Source: Acidobacteriota bacterium
GTDB taxonomy: Bacteria; Acidobacteriota; Terriglobia; Terriglobales; Acidobacteriaceae
DNA length: 64,000 nucleotides
Reading direction: 5' to 3'
Assembly (NCBI GenBank): GCA_023410055.1
Contig: JAEYQK010000017.1
Location: 22,369-86,368, forward strand
The notes beneath the pieces were generated by a model. It was not told the origin of the DNA. It saw only the letters and a list, made by a program, of their open reading frames with translations, and did not search any database. Positions within the stretch are counted from its first letter, which is position 1. Each line of letters begins with the position of its first letter. The translations under genes and the position numbers were made by a program. Positions 9,739 through 18,883 of this stretch are shown one piece after another.

Positions 9739-9945
9739 ATGGAAAAACAGCAACGAGCCAATACGTCGATTGCTATTGATGCGACTCAAGTTGCGCCCGG
9801 AGACGTAGATGCTGCGATTCTCGCGGCCGTTCGCGGAATTCGTTTCGGATCGGTCGAGATCGTGATCCACGGCTCCAAGGTGGTCCAGATCGAGAGCAAG
9901 GAAAGGATTCGTTTCGTACCCCGCCAGGACGGTTCGAAGCACTAG
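9739..9945 (+). CDS. YezD-family (DUF2292) small protein
   Basis: Small protein of 68 residues. The second half (roughly residues 22-58) matches the DUF2292/YezD pattern: an alpha segment 'DAAILAAVRGIRFGSVEI' followed by strands ending in 'VVQIESKERIRF'. Members of this family of unknown biochemical role recur at the head of sulfate-assimilation clusters, as here. Ribosome site GGTGGAGG lies 5' of ATG 9739. It is followed after 100 bp by the porin gene and probably shares its transcript. Confidence 0.75.
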   Translation: MEKQQRANTSIAIDATQVAPGDVDAAILAAVRGIRFGSVEIVIHGSKVVQIESKERIRFVPRQDGSKH

Positions 9946-10045
9946 ACATCGATGGCTCACCGTACCGACGGAAGCCCACTTGAGATCGAAATATCACCCC
10001 GCGAACCGACCAGACAAATGGAGGCATCCGGATAGGAGAGTTGTT

Positions 10046-11527
10046 ATGCGAGGTCGTTGGTGGTCATTGGTTGTGCTGATTGCGGTTCTGGGGATGGTTG
10101 CTGCTGCGCAGAACGCTGCGCCGGTGATCGATTCTGGGGCGGGAGATAAAGCCGCGCTGCAGGGCCGGGTAGATGAATTGGAGCGACTAGTCGTGAAGCT
10201 ACAAGGCCGGCTGGATGAACTCGAAAACAAGACGGCGAATCAGGCTCCCGCGCAGGAGAGCGCGACTCCGGCTAGCGATGATCGCTTCGACGCGCTGGAT
10301 CAAAAGTTGCGCGTGATTGAACGCAACCGCGAACTTGAGAAAGAAGAGGCTGACGCAAAGTCGAAGGAGAAGGCCTTTGTTACGGCGGGGCGCGACGGAT
10401 TCGCAATCTCATCTGGTGATAAGAGTTTTCGCCTGAAGGTGGGTGGTTTTGTCCAGGCCGATGGTAAGACATTCTACGGCGACGAGGCTCACGCGCTCAC
10501 GAACTCCTTCAGCATACGGCGTGCGCGCATTAACTTCGATGGGAGCTTGGGCAAGTACATCGATTTCCGCTTTGCTCCAGAACTGGGCAACGGTTCGGTA
10601 TCGCTCTACGATGCCTATGCCGACTTGAAGTTCCAGCCTTTTGTGGTCCTTCGTGGCGGCAAATTCAAGGATCCGCTCGGCCTTGAAATGCTTCAAGCCG
10701 ACACTGAAGCCACTTTCATTGAGCGCTCTCTGGTCAGCGGCCTGGTGCCGAATCGCGATAATGGCTTTCAAATTTATGGGGACATTGGTGGGCGCGTAAA
10801 CTACGCCGTCGCCGTCGTAAACGGAGCCCCGGATGGAACCAATATCGATGGCGACTCGAATGACGGAAAAGATGTCGTCGCCCGTGTATTCGCGACTCCG
10901 TTCACCAAGTCGGGGCCCACGTTTCTGAAGGGTCTCGGCTTCGGCATCGGTACCTCCACCGGTCGACAAAACGGAAGTGTCCTGCCTGCTTTCAAGACAA
11001 GTGGCGGACAAGCCACTTTCTTTTCGTACGCTTCGACCGCCAGCGCGGCAGGACGACGACTTCGTTATTCACCACAGCTTTACTACTACAACGGCCCCTT
11101 CGGAATCTTCGGCGAATACGTCGAATCCTCGCAATGGGTGAAAGGAACCACCGCGCACAATATCAGCAATCACGCCTGGCAGGTTGCAGGTTCATGGGTG
11201 ATCACCGGAGAGCAGAAGTCCTACAAAGGTGTGACTCCGAAGAAGGGACTTGAAGGCCGCAAGATCGGCGACGGCTTCGGAGCGTGGGAGATAGCCGCAC
11301 GCTACACCGAACTGAACGTTGACCCAACAGCATTCGTGGCCAGATTTGCAGATATCACCAAATCCGCGCAGTCTGCCCGTGCGTGGGCGGCAGGGCTGAA
11401 TTGGTATCTCAACAAGAACGCGCGCCTCTCGTTCGACTATGAGCAGACGCGTTTCAATGGCGGCGCGGCAATTGGGAATCGACCGACCGAAAAGGCTCTA
11501 TTGAACCGTCTGCAGGTGGTGTTCTAG
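10046..11527 (+). CDS. Phosphate-selective-porin-like (OprO/OprP family) outer-membrane porin
   Basis: Outer-membrane beta-barrel of 493 residues from ATG 10046, which has AGGAGAG 5 bp upstream. A longer in-frame start at 9980 lacks both a ribosome site and a proper signal peptide. The protein has a signal peptide (about 1-22), a short coiled-coil trimerisation stretch (roughly 35-95, with repeated LDELENK-type heptads) and then an OprO/P barrel with the typical 'NSFSIRRARINFDGSLGKYIDFRFAPE' region. It closes with a terminal aromatic residue (VVF). OprO/P members carry anions such as phosphate or pyrophosphate. Its place at the front of a sulfate operon suggests it admits sulfate, which is inference only. 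Confidence 0.85.
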   Translation: MRGRWWSLVVLIAVLGMVAAAQNAAPVIDSGAGDKAALQGRVDELERLVVKLQGRLDELENKTANQAPAQESATPASDDRFDALDQKLRVIERNRELEKEEADAKSKEKAFVTAGRDGFAISSGDKSFRLKVGGFVQADGKTFYGDEAHALTNSFSIRRARINFDGSLGKYIDFRFAPELGNGSVSLYDAYADLKFQPFVVLRGGKFKDPLGLEMLQADTEATFIERSLVSGLVPNRDNGFQIYGDIGGRVNYAVAVVNGAPDGTNIDGDSNDGKDVVARVFATPFTKSGPTFLKGLGFGIGTSTGRQNGSVLPAFKTSGGQATFFSYASTASAAGRRLRYSPQLYYYNGPFGIFGEYVESSQWVKGTTAHNISNHAWQVAGSWVITGEQKSYKGVTPKKGLEGRKIGDGFGAWEIAARYTELNVDPTAFVARFADITKSAQSARAWAAGLNWYLNKNARLSFDYEQTRFNGGAAIGNRPTEKALLNRLQVVF

Positions 11528-11541
11528 TGCGAGGGAAAGAG

Positions 11542-12546
11542 ATGAACATTTATCGACTCATTGCAGTGGTTCTCATCACCTTTGGCGCGTTTCTCTCCGC
11601 AACAGCGGCGAGCAAGGTTCAACTGCTGAACGTTTCTTACGATCCAACCCGCGAGCTCTACCAGGATTACAACGCGGCGTTTGCTCGTTACTGGAAGGCA
11701 AAAACCGGTCAAGACGTGGCAATCAACCAGTCTCACGGAGGCTCAGGCAAGCAGGCGCGGGCCGTAATTGACGGGCTACCTGCCGACGTTGTCACGCTCG
11801 CGCTTGCTTATGACATCGACGCGATCAGTGAAAACGGCGGCTTGGTTGCGAAGAACTGGCAATCGCGTTTGCCCAATAACAGTTCTCCGTATACTTCGAC
11901 GATCGTGTTCCTGGTGCGCAAAGGCAATCCCAAGCACATTAGGGACTGGAACGACCTCGTTCGTCCGGGCCTCTCAGTCATCACTCCGAATCCGAAAACG
12001 TCGGGCGGCGCGCGCTGGAATTACCTCGCAGCATGGGGCTATGCGCTACGCCAGAATCGCGGTGATCAGAACAAGGCTCGGGAGTTCGTGACCCAGCTGT
12101 TTAGAAACGTTCCGGTGCTCGACTCAGGCGCGCGCGGATCGACGACAACATTCGTCCAGCGCGGCATCGGCGACGTGCTGATCGCGTGGGAAAACGAAGC
12201 CTTCCTTGCCGTGAAAGAGCTCGGCAAAGACAAGTTCGAAATCATTGCTCCGTCCTACAGCATCCTCGCCGAACCGCCCGTGTCTGTGGTCGATAAGGTC
12301 GCTAACAGGCGCGGGACTGCTGCCGTGGCGAAAGCTTATCTCGAATACCTGTACTCGGACGAAGGACAGGAAATCGCGGCAAAGCACTACTATCGCCCAC
12401 GACTGAAGGCAGTAGCAGACCGGCACGCAAACGACTTCCCGAAGCTAACGCTGTTCACCATCAACGATGTCTTCGGCAATTGGCAGAATGCGCAAAAAAC
12501 GCATTTCGCCGATGGCGGAGTATTCGACCAGATCTATGGGAAATAA
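11542..12546 (+). CDS. sbp: Periplasmic sulfate-binding protein
   Basis: Solute-binding protein of 334 residues with a signal peptide (about 1-23, ...TAASKVQ). The mature protein starts with the Sbp/CysP pattern 'LLNVSYDPTRELYQDYN' and contains 'SHGGSGKQARAV', 'LPADVVTLALAYDID', 'NPKTSGGARWNYLAAWGY' and 'GARGSTTTFVQRGIGDVLIAWENEA', all hallmarks of the family. ATG 11542 is preferred over GTG 11527, which overlaps the porin stop codon. It delivers sulfate (or thiosulfate) to CysTWA. It could be named cysP; the two paralogues are not separable here. Confidence 0.93.
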   Translation: MNIYRLIAVVLITFGAFLSATAASKVQLLNVSYDPTRELYQDYNAAFARYWKAKTGQDVAINQSHGGSGKQARAVIDGLPADVVTLALAYDIDAISENGGLVAKNWQSRLPNNSSPYTSTIVFLVRKGNPKHIRDWNDLVRPGLSVITPNPKTSGGARWNYLAAWGYALRQNRGDQNKAREFVTQLFRNVPVLDSGARGSTTTFVQRGIGDVLIAWENEAFLAVKELGKDKFEIIAPSYSILAEPPVSVVDKVANRRGTAAVAKAYLEYLYSDEGQEIAAKHYYRPRLKAVADRHANDFPKLTLFTINDVFGNWQNAQKTHFADGGVFDQIYGK

Positions 12547-12552
12547 GGGCCA

Positions 12553-13470
12553 ATGGGAGTTGTAACCACAGAAGCACACCCAGGTAACGGAGTCGCGTCA
12601 GCTAGCACGGACACCCGTCAGCCAGTCCGTGGCAAGCGGCGGCTCCGTTTGCGAGAGCCGGGGGTATTACCCGGTTTCGGCCTCTCGCTGGGATACACAC
12701 TTGTCTATCTCAGCTTGATAGTCCTGATTCCACTCAGCGCGATATTCCTGAAGACAGCAACGATGCAGTGGCCCCGCTTCATTGAGACGATTCTGTCCCC
12801 ACGCGTCGTCGCTTCCTACAAGCTAAGTTTCGGTGCATCGTTTTTGGGAGCAGCCATTAACTGCATATTCGGGTTCGTTGTGGCCTGGGTTCTTGCTCGT
12901 TACAGGTTTCCCGGAAAGCGCTTTGTCGATGCGTTAGTTGATCTGCCGTTTGCTTTGCCAACAGCGGTGGCCGGAATCGCGTTGACCTCTCTATACGCTC
13001 CCAATGGCTGGTTGGGCCGCTACTTAGTGCCACATGGAATCGAAGTGGCATTCACGCGAGTCGGTGTTCTCGTTGCGCTGACCTTCATTGGCTTGCCCTT
13101 CGTCGTCCGAAGCGTTCAGCCTGTGCTTGAAGATCTCGACACTGACATCGAGGAGGCTGCGGCCAGTCTGGGCGCAAACTCCTGGCAAACTCTCACGCGA
13201 GTGATCCTCCCAACCGTGCTTCCCGCACTGTTGACTGGGTTTGCACTGGCCTTTGCACGCGCACTCGGTGAATACGGTTCTGTTGTGTTTATCTCGGGCA
13301 ACATGCCGATGAAGACAGAGATCACGTCGCTTCTGATCATCACCAAGCTAGAGCAGTACGACTATGCTGGTGCAACCGCCATCGCCGTCGTCATGCTCGT
13401 CACCTCGTTCGTGCTGTTGCTGATCATCAATGCTTTGCAGGCGCGGACCCGCAGATTCCAGGAGGCATGA
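12553..13470 (+). CDS. cysT: Sulfate ABC transporter permease CysT
   Basis: Inner-membrane permease of 305 residues with about six membrane segments after an N-terminal cytoplasmic tail of about 40 residues. The BPD-transport signature is seen as EEAAASLGANSWQTLTRVILP. 'FALPTAVAGIALTSLYAPNGWLG' is typical of CysT (CysU). It follows the binding-protein gene by 6 bp and overlaps cysW by 4 bp. It forms the channel with CysW. Confidence 0.94.
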   Translation: MGVVTTEAHPGNGVASASTDTRQPVRGKRRLRLREPGVLPGFGLSLGYTLVYLSLIVLIPLSAIFLKTATMQWPRFIETILSPRVVASYKLSFGASFLGAAINCIFGFVVAWVLARYRFPGKRFVDALVDLPFALPTAVAGIALTSLYAPNGWLGRYLVPHGIEVAFTRVGVLVALTFIGLPFVVRSVQPVLEDLDTDIEEAAASLGANSWQTLTRVILPTVLPALLTGFALAFARALGEYGSVVFISGNMPMKTEITSLLIITKLEQYDYAGATAIAVVMLVTSFVLLLIINALQARTRRFQEA

Positions 13471-14318
13471 TGAGCGAACTAGGACGAGATCGGCGTAAAA
13501 GTAGCGAACCTCTTTGGGCGAAGATTGCGCTAATCGCGATTGCGATGGTGTTTCTTGTTGTCTTCCTGGTGCTGCCTCTGGCAAGCGTCTTCGTACAGGC
13601 GTTCGAAAAAGGATGGCAAGCGTATCTGGATTCGATCCGCGAACCCGACGCGCTCTCTGCGATTCGCTTGACGTTGATAACGTCTGGCGTTGCTGTGAGT
13701 GCCAACCTTATATTTGGACTTGCCGCAGCGTGGGCCATCACGCGCTTTTCCTTCAAGGGCAAGAACTTCCTGATCACCCTGATAGATCTCCCGCTCGCAG
13801 TATCGCCAGTCATTTCTGGATTGATTTTTGTGTTGCTCTTCGGCCTGCACGGCTGGTTTGGGCCCTGGCTGGATCAGAGGGAAATCCGAATCGTATTTGC
13901 CTTGCCCGGCCTCATTTTAGCGACGATATTCGTTACTTTTCCGTTTGTCGCACGTGAGCTAATTCCCTTCATGCAGGCGCAAGGCTCTGAGGAGGAGGAA
14001 GCCGCCCGGGTCTTGGGCGCTGGCGGATGGAAGACGTTCCTGCGCATTACGCTGCCGAACATTCGCTGGAGCCTGTTATACGGCGTAATCCTTTGTAGTG
14101 CCCGCGCCATGGGTGAATTCGGAGCAGTCTCGGTTGTCTCAGGTCACATACGCGGTGAGACGAACACGCTGCCTCTGCACGTCGAGATTCTCTACAACGA
14201 GTACAACTTCAGCGCCGCGTTTGCTGCGGCATCTCTTCTGAGCATCGTGGCGATCGTGACTCTCGCCGCAAAGAAACTGATCGAGTGGAAGGCTGAGATA
14301 CGCGGAGGACGGGCGTGA
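13467..14318 (+). CDS. cysW: Sulfate ABC transporter permease CysW
   Basis: Second inner-membrane permease, 283 residues, six predicted membrane segments. The EAA loop reads EEEEAARVLGAGGWKTFLRITLP, and 'GEFGAVSVVSGHIRGETNTLPLHVEILYNEYNF' is the CysW signature region. The gene starts ATGATG inside the end of cysT and its stop overlaps the GTG start of cysA, so cysT, cysW and cysA are translationally coupled. Confidence 0.94.
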   Translation: MMSELGRDRRKSSEPLWAKIALIAIAMVFLVVFLVLPLASVFVQAFEKGWQAYLDSIREPDALSAIRLTLITSGVAVSANLIFGLAAAWAITRFSFKGKNFLITLIDLPLAVSPVISGLIFVLLFGLHGWFGPWLDQREIRIVFALPGLILATIFVTFPFVARELIPFMQAQGSEEEEAARVLGAGGWKTFLRITLPNIRWSLLYGVILCSARAMGEFGAVSVVSGHIRGETNTLPLHVEILYNEYNFSAAFAAASLLSIVAIVTLAAKKLIEWKAEIRGGRA

Positions 14319-15385
14319 GTATTGAAGCACGTAACATCTACAAGAACTTTGGTGACTACGCGGCACTGTCCGACGTCAGCCTGAAGGTTGATTCGGGTGA
14401 ACTGGTGGCTCTACTCGGCCCGTCTGGATCCGGGAAGACAACGTTGCTGCGAATCATTGCAGGGTTGGAATATCCAGATAACGGATCGATCCTGCTCAAC
14501 GACGAAGAATCCACAGATCACGATCCCGCGCGGCGAAGGGTCGGCTTCGTCTTTCAACACTATGCCCTGTTCCGCCACATGACCGTGTTCGAGAACGTGG
14601 CTTTTGGATTGAAGGTGCAGCCACGTAACAAACGCCTATCCAAGTCCGATATTCGCGACAAGGTCACGAAGTTGCTTGAACTCGTGCAGCTTGAGCGTAT
14701 GGCGAAGCACTTCCCCTCCCAGTTGTCGGGAGGACAGAGGCAACGTGTTGCGCTGGCGCGCGCACTGGCAGTTGAACCTAAAGTCCTGCTACTGGACGAA
14801 CCATTCGGAGCGCTGGACGCTAAGGTCCGCAAAGAGCTGCGCCGCTGGCTGCGCCGCCTGCATGACGAGATCCACATAGCGAGTGTGTTCGTGACGCACG
14901 ATCAGGAGGAGGCGCTCGAAGTTGCCGACCGAGTCGCCGTAATGAATCAAGGACGACTTGAACAGGTGGGCACGCCGGACGACGTCTATGACAATCCGGC
15001 GAACTCGTTCGTCTACAACTTCCTTGGAAACGTAAACCTGTTCCACGGTCGAGTGGACAACGGCCGCGCTCGCGTCGGAGAGTTCGAGATCGCTTTGCCT
15101 CCACACGCAAACGGAGACAACGGCCGCGCTCTGGGGTATGCGCGCCCCTACGATTTGGATTTGAGCCGCCATGCACAGGACTCACACGCCATCAGCGCGC
15201 ATATTCGTCACGTTTTCGGCGTCGGCCCGATCGTCAAGCTCGAGTTGCAGCGCGCTGACACGGGTGACCTGCTTGAAGCGGAGATCACCCGCAAGCATTA
15301 CCGCGACCTCGGCCTGGAGCTCGGCGAAACGGTCTTCGTTACTCCGCGCAACCTGAAGATGTTCGCTGAGGATTACAGCATTTAG
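14315..15385 (+). CDS. cysA: Sulfate ABC transporter ATP-binding protein CysA
   Basis: ATPase of 356 residues starting with GTG at 14315 (GTGA overlap with the cysW stop; GGAGGACGGGC in front supplies the ribosome site). Motifs: Walker A GPSGSGKT (35-42), signature LSGGQRQR, Walker B LLLDEPFGALDAKVRKELRRWL and H-loop VTHDQEEALEVADR. A C-terminal TOBE-like regulatory domain follows after about residue 235 ('NVNLFHGRV'). It energises sulfate import. It is followed 2 bp later by cysH. Confidence 0.95.
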   Translation: MSIEARNIYKNFGDYAALSDVSLKVDSGELVALLGPSGSGKTTLLRIIAGLEYPDNGSILLNDEESTDHDPARRRVGFVFQHYALFRHMTVFENVAFGLKVQPRNKRLSKSDIRDKVTKLLELVQLERMAKHFPSQLSGGQRQRVALARALAVEPKVLLLDEPFGALDAKVRKELRRWLRRLHDEIHIASVFVTHDQEEALEVADRVAVMNQGRLEQVGTPDDVYDNPANSFVYNFLGNVNLFHGRVDNGRARVGEFEIALPPHANGDNGRALGYARPYDLDLSRHAQDSHAISAHIRHVFGVGPIVKLELQRADTGDLLEAEITRKHYRDLGLELGETVFVTPRNLKMFAEDYSI

Positions 15386-15387
15386 GA

Positions 15388-16113
15388 ATGAACATGCCGT
15401 CTGATTTTCATTTACCGAATTGCGGTGCCGAAGAAGCCTTGAGGCTTTCAGTCGAGCACTTCGGCCCCACTCGCATCGCGCTGGGTTCCAGTTTCGGCGC
15501 TGAAGACCAGGTGCTTACGGACATGCTGAGCCGCGTTCAACTGCCGACGCGAGTTTTCACGCTCGATACCGGACGCCAGTTTCAGGAGACCTACGACACG
15601 ATGCAGGCATCGACTTCACGTTACGGGATTCGATACGAAGTCTACGCGCCCGAAGCATCGGACATTGGCGAGCTGATCTCTGTCGAGGGGCCGAATCTTT
15701 TTTACAAAAGCATCGAGAAGCGAAAAGCGTGCTGCGACGTCCGAAAGCTCAGGCCCTTGCGAAAAGTGCTGGCCACGGTCGATGCATGGATCTGTGGCTT
15801 GCGTCGAGATCAGGCTGTGACACGCTCAGGGGTCGAACTCGTCAGTTGGGACGCCGAGTTCAACATTTACAAGATCTGTCCACTGTTCGACTGGCCCGAA
15901 GAGCAGGTCTGGGATTACATCAAGACGCGCAGCGTTCCTTACAACTCACTTCACGACCATGGGTTCCGCAGCATCGGTTGCGCGCCATGCACGCGTGCAG
16001 TCGAACCGGGAGAGGACGTCCGCGCCGGACGATGGTGGTGGGAGTCTCCCGAACACAAGGAATGCGGGCTTCACAAGTCACCGCTTCACCGGCAACAAGG
16101 GTCACAGGCGTAA
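15388..16113 (+). CDS. cysH: Assimilatory APS reductase ([4Fe-4S] CysH)
   Basis: Cytoplasmic reductase of 241 residues that converts adenylyl sulfate to sulfite and AMP using thioredoxin. The cysteine pairs Cys115-Cys116 and Cys198-Cys201 form the [4Fe-4S] cluster pattern that separates APS-specific enzymes from cluster-free PAPS reductases. The catalytic Cys226 sits in ECGLH. It has a PAPS-reductase fold with the 'GSSFGAEDQVL' loop and 'FTLDTGRQFQETYD'. In the family, the presence of the cluster correlates with use of APS. The neighbouring cysDN supply APS. It lies 2 bp after cysA. Confidence 0.92.
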   Translation: MNMPSDFHLPNCGAEEALRLSVEHFGPTRIALGSSFGAEDQVLTDMLSRVQLPTRVFTLDTGRQFQETYDTMQASTSRYGIRYEVYAPEASDIGELISVEGPNLFYKSIEKRKACCDVRKLRPLRKVLATVDAWICGLRRDQAVTRSGVELVSWDAEFNIYKICPLFDWPEEQVWDYIKTRSVPYNSLHDHGFRSIGCAPCTRAVEPGEDVRAGRWWWESPEHKECGLHKSPLHRQQGSQA

Positions 16114-16116
16114 AGC

Positions 16117-16998
16117 ATGGATCATCTGGAAAAACTCGAAGCAAAGAGCGTCTACATCCTGCGCGAAGCCTATCGCGAGTTCAAGAACCTGTGCATGCTG
16201 TGGTCGATTGGCAAGGACAGCACGGTGCTGGTTTGGCTGGCGCGGAAGGCCTTCTTCGGCCACGTGCCGTTGCCGCTCGTGCACATCGACACGCACTACA
16301 AGATCCCCGAAATGATCGAGTATCGCGACCGCCTCGCGCTCGAATGGAACCTGAACATGGTCTACGGCGAGAACCGGGAAGCGCTCGATGCGAAACGCAC
16401 GTTTCCTGACGGCAATGTAGACCGGCTCACGTGCTGCCGCAACCTCAAGACCGAGGCTCTCAAGCACACGCTTGCGGGTGATTGGCCGCGATATCGCATG
16501 GACCACAAGCTGCGCCGTTACGTAGTTGACGAGAACAAGGAGCCCTACACCGGCGTGATCGTCGGGGCGCGTGCTGATGAAGAAGGCAGCCGTTCCAAAG
16601 AACGCTACTTTTCACCGCGTGACAAATACAACGAGTGGGACGTGGGCGATCAGCCGCCCGAGTTGTGGAACCAGTTCAAGACTGACTTCGCTCCCGGCAC
16701 ACACGTTCGTATTCATCCCCTGCTCGACTGGACAGAACTGAATATTTGGGAGTACATCGAGCGCGAGAATATCCCGACGGTTTCTCTTTACTACAACCAG
16801 GGCAACGGGACGCGTTACCGATCGCTCGGCTGCTGGCCTTGCACAAATACGGTGGACTCCGATGCGCGCAACGTTCCGGAGATCATTTACGAATTGCGTA
16901 CCGGAAAGTTCGCCAACATCGCCGAGCGTTCCGGCCGGGCGCAGGACAAAGACGACGGCGGAGGACTTGAGACCTTGCGCCGCGACGGGTACATGTGA
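16117..16998 (+). CDS. cysD: Sulfate adenylyltransferase subunit 2
   Basis: Small, catalytic subunit of ATP sulfurylase, 293 residues, about normal length. It makes APS from ATP and sulfate. PP-loop motif 'SIGKDSTVLVWLARKAFFG' lies near residues 30-48, followed by 'PLVHIDTHYKIPEMIEYRD', 'CCRNLKTEALK' and 'GARADEEGSRSKERYFSPRD', with the C-terminal 'DDGGGLETLRRDGYM' also typical. The stop overlaps the cysN start (ATGATG) by 4 bp, consistent with stoichiometric synthesis of the CysDN complex. Confidence 0.95.
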   Translation: MDHLEKLEAKSVYILREAYREFKNLCMLWSIGKDSTVLVWLARKAFFGHVPLPLVHIDTHYKIPEMIEYRDRLALEWNLNMVYGENREALDAKRTFPDGNVDRLTCCRNLKTEALKHTLAGDWPRYRMDHKLRRYVVDENKEPYTGVIVGARADEEGSRSKERYFSPRDKYNEWDVGDQPPELWNQFKTDFAPGTHVRIHPLLDWTELNIWEYIERENIPTVSLYYNQGNGTRYRSLGCWPCTNTVDSDARNVPEIIYELRTGKFANIAERSGRAQDKDDGGGLETLRRDGYM

Positions 16999-18842
16999 TG
17001 CAAACGATTCAAGGAACTGAGAGCCCAATCGCTCCACTTGTTGCTGCGGCGCCTTCGCGCGAGCAGATGAACATTGTTGTCGTCGGCCACGTTGACCACG
17101 GCAAAAGCACCGTCATCGGACGGCTGATGGCTGACACGCACTCACTGCCCGAGGGCAAGCTCGAGCAAGTGAAAGCCATGTGCCTCAAGAACGCGCGCCC
17201 CTTCGAGTACGCGTTCCTGCTGGATGCGCTCAAAGACGAGCAGGCGCAGGGCATCACCATCGACACGGCGCGTTGTTTCTTCAAGACCGCGAAGCGCGAC
17301 TACATCATCATCGACGCACCGGGACACGTCGAGTTTCTGAAGAACATGGTCTCAGGTGCTGCCCGCGCCGAAGCCGCGCTTCTGGTCATCGACGCGCACG
17401 AGGGAATTCAAGAGAACTCTACTCGCCACGGCTACATGCTCTCCATGCTCGGCATCAAGCAGGTGGTCGTGCTCGTGAACAAGATGGACCTGGTCAACTA
17501 CGACCTGAGTGTGTTCGAGCGGATTCGCAAGGACTACTCAGATTTCCTCAAGCAGGTCAACATCACTCCGATCGACTTCGTGCCGATCGCGGCTCGAGAC
17601 GGAGACAACATCGCCGAACGCGCGGTGTGGTCTCCGAATGTGAAGACCGTACTCGATCACATCGACTCGTTCGTCAAAGAGAGCGAACGGGAAGAACAGC
17701 CCTTCCGTTTCCCGGTGCAGGACGTCTACAAGTTCACGGCCAACAACGATGATCGCCGCATCTTCGCGGGCACGGTTGAAACAGGCTCGATCGGTGTAGG
17801 TGACGAGATCATCTTCTTGCCTTCTGGCAAGCGGTCCCGGATCGCAACCATAGAGTTGTTCAACGCGCCGACGAAGCGGCAGGCGCTGGCGGGGGAGGCC
17901 GTCGGTTTCACGCTTGCGGACGAGCTTTATGTCCGCCCGGGCGAAATCATATGCAAGGCCGCCGACTCGCCGGCGATCACCAGCACTCGTTTCCGCGCCA
18001 ATGTCTTCTGGATGGGCAAGGCTCCGCTGATCAAGAACAAACGTTACAAGCTGAAGCTTGCGACCCTGCGTGCGCCGGTGCGTCTGGTTGAAATCGTCAG
18101 CGTCCTCGATGCCTCTGAACTCACTGCGGAGCACGGCAAGCAGGAAGTTGAGCGTCACGAAGTCGCCGATTGCATCTTTGAGACAACCAAGCCCATCGTG
18201 TTCGACCTTTCACGAGAGATTGAAGGCACGGGACGCTTCGTTCTGGTGGACAACTACGAGATCGCCGGTGGCGGCATCATCACCGAGAATGCGTCGGCAT
18301 CCTCCTCCGTGCTTCAAGAACACGTGCGGCAGCGAGAAGCGTCGTGGGAGCACAGTCCCATCACGGCATCCGTTCGGTCGGCACGCTATGGACATCGTTC
18401 GAAGTTCGTGGTTGTGACAGGTGCATCTGAGGCCGCAAACAAGGCAGTTGCCCAGGCACTTGAGCAACGTCTGTTCCAGCAGTCCTCCCTGGCTTATTAC
18501 CTCGGCATGACGAATATCGAACGTGGGTTGGACAGCGATGTCCTCGATCCGTTCGAACACCGTGAAGAGCGCATCCGCAGGCTCGGCGAACTCGCGCGCA
18601 TCCTTACCGACAGTGGGCAAATCTTCATAACAACCGTAACTGACGTGGATGTCTATGACATTGATCTTCTTGCGACCCTCAATGCGCCTAACGAGGTACT
18701 CGTTGTAACGGTTGGTCCGTCCGAATACGAAGGCGTGAGGTCTCAGGTTCACATTCCCGAGGGGGATCCGGTAGACTCCGCGGTTGATCGAGTGTTCGCC
18801 TGCCTGAAACAGCAGGAGATTATCCCCGATTATTCGATCTGA
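16995..18842 (+). CDS. cysN: Sulfate adenylyltransferase subunit 1 with degenerate APS-kinase-like C-terminus
   Basis: GTPase subunit of ATP sulfurylase, 615 residues. G motifs: G1 GHVDHGKST (31-39), G3 DAPGH (107-111) and G4 NKMD (162-165). EF-Tu-like domains 2 and 3 run to about residue 430. The remaining ~150 residues (about 468-615) align by eye with APS kinase: 'GMTNIERGLDSDV', 'REERIRRLGELARILTDSGQIFITTVTD' and a final 'VDRVFACLKQQEIIPDYSI'. The P-loop is destroyed, however: residues 476-483 read GASEAANK where GxSGxGKS is required. The lid region is also shortened. It is therefore a CysNC-type fusion whose kinase half should be inactive. Confidence 0.93.
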   Translation: MMQTIQGTESPIAPLVAAAPSREQMNIVVVGHVDHGKSTVIGRLMADTHSLPEGKLEQVKAMCLKNARPFEYAFLLDALKDEQAQGITIDTARCFFKTAKRDYIIIDAPGHVEFLKNMVSGAARAEAALLVIDAHEGIQENSTRHGYMLSMLGIKQVVVLVNKMDLVNYDLSVFERIRKDYSDFLKQVNITPIDFVPIAARDGDNIAERAVWSPNVKTVLDHIDSFVKESEREEQPFRFPVQDVYKFTANNDDRRIFAGTVETGSIGVGDEIIFLPSGKRSRIATIELFNAPTKRQALAGEAVGFTLADELYVRPGEIICKAADSPAITSTRFRANVFWMGKAPLIKNKRYKLKLATLRAPVRLVEIVSVLDASELTAEHGKQEVERHEVADCIFETTKPIVFDLSREIEGTGRFVLVDNYEIAGGGIITENASASSSVLQEHVRQREASWEHSPITASVRSARYGHRSKFVVVTGASEAANKAVAQALEQRLFQQSSLAYYLGMTNIERGLDSDVLDPFEHREERIRRLGELARILTDSGQIFITTVTDVDVYDIDLLATLNAPNEVLVVTVGPSEYEGVRSQVHIPEGDPVDSAVDRVFACLKQQEIIPDYSI

Positions 18843-18883
18843 CGCGTGGTTCCGAAGTCGGGCTCATTGCATCGATAAGGATC

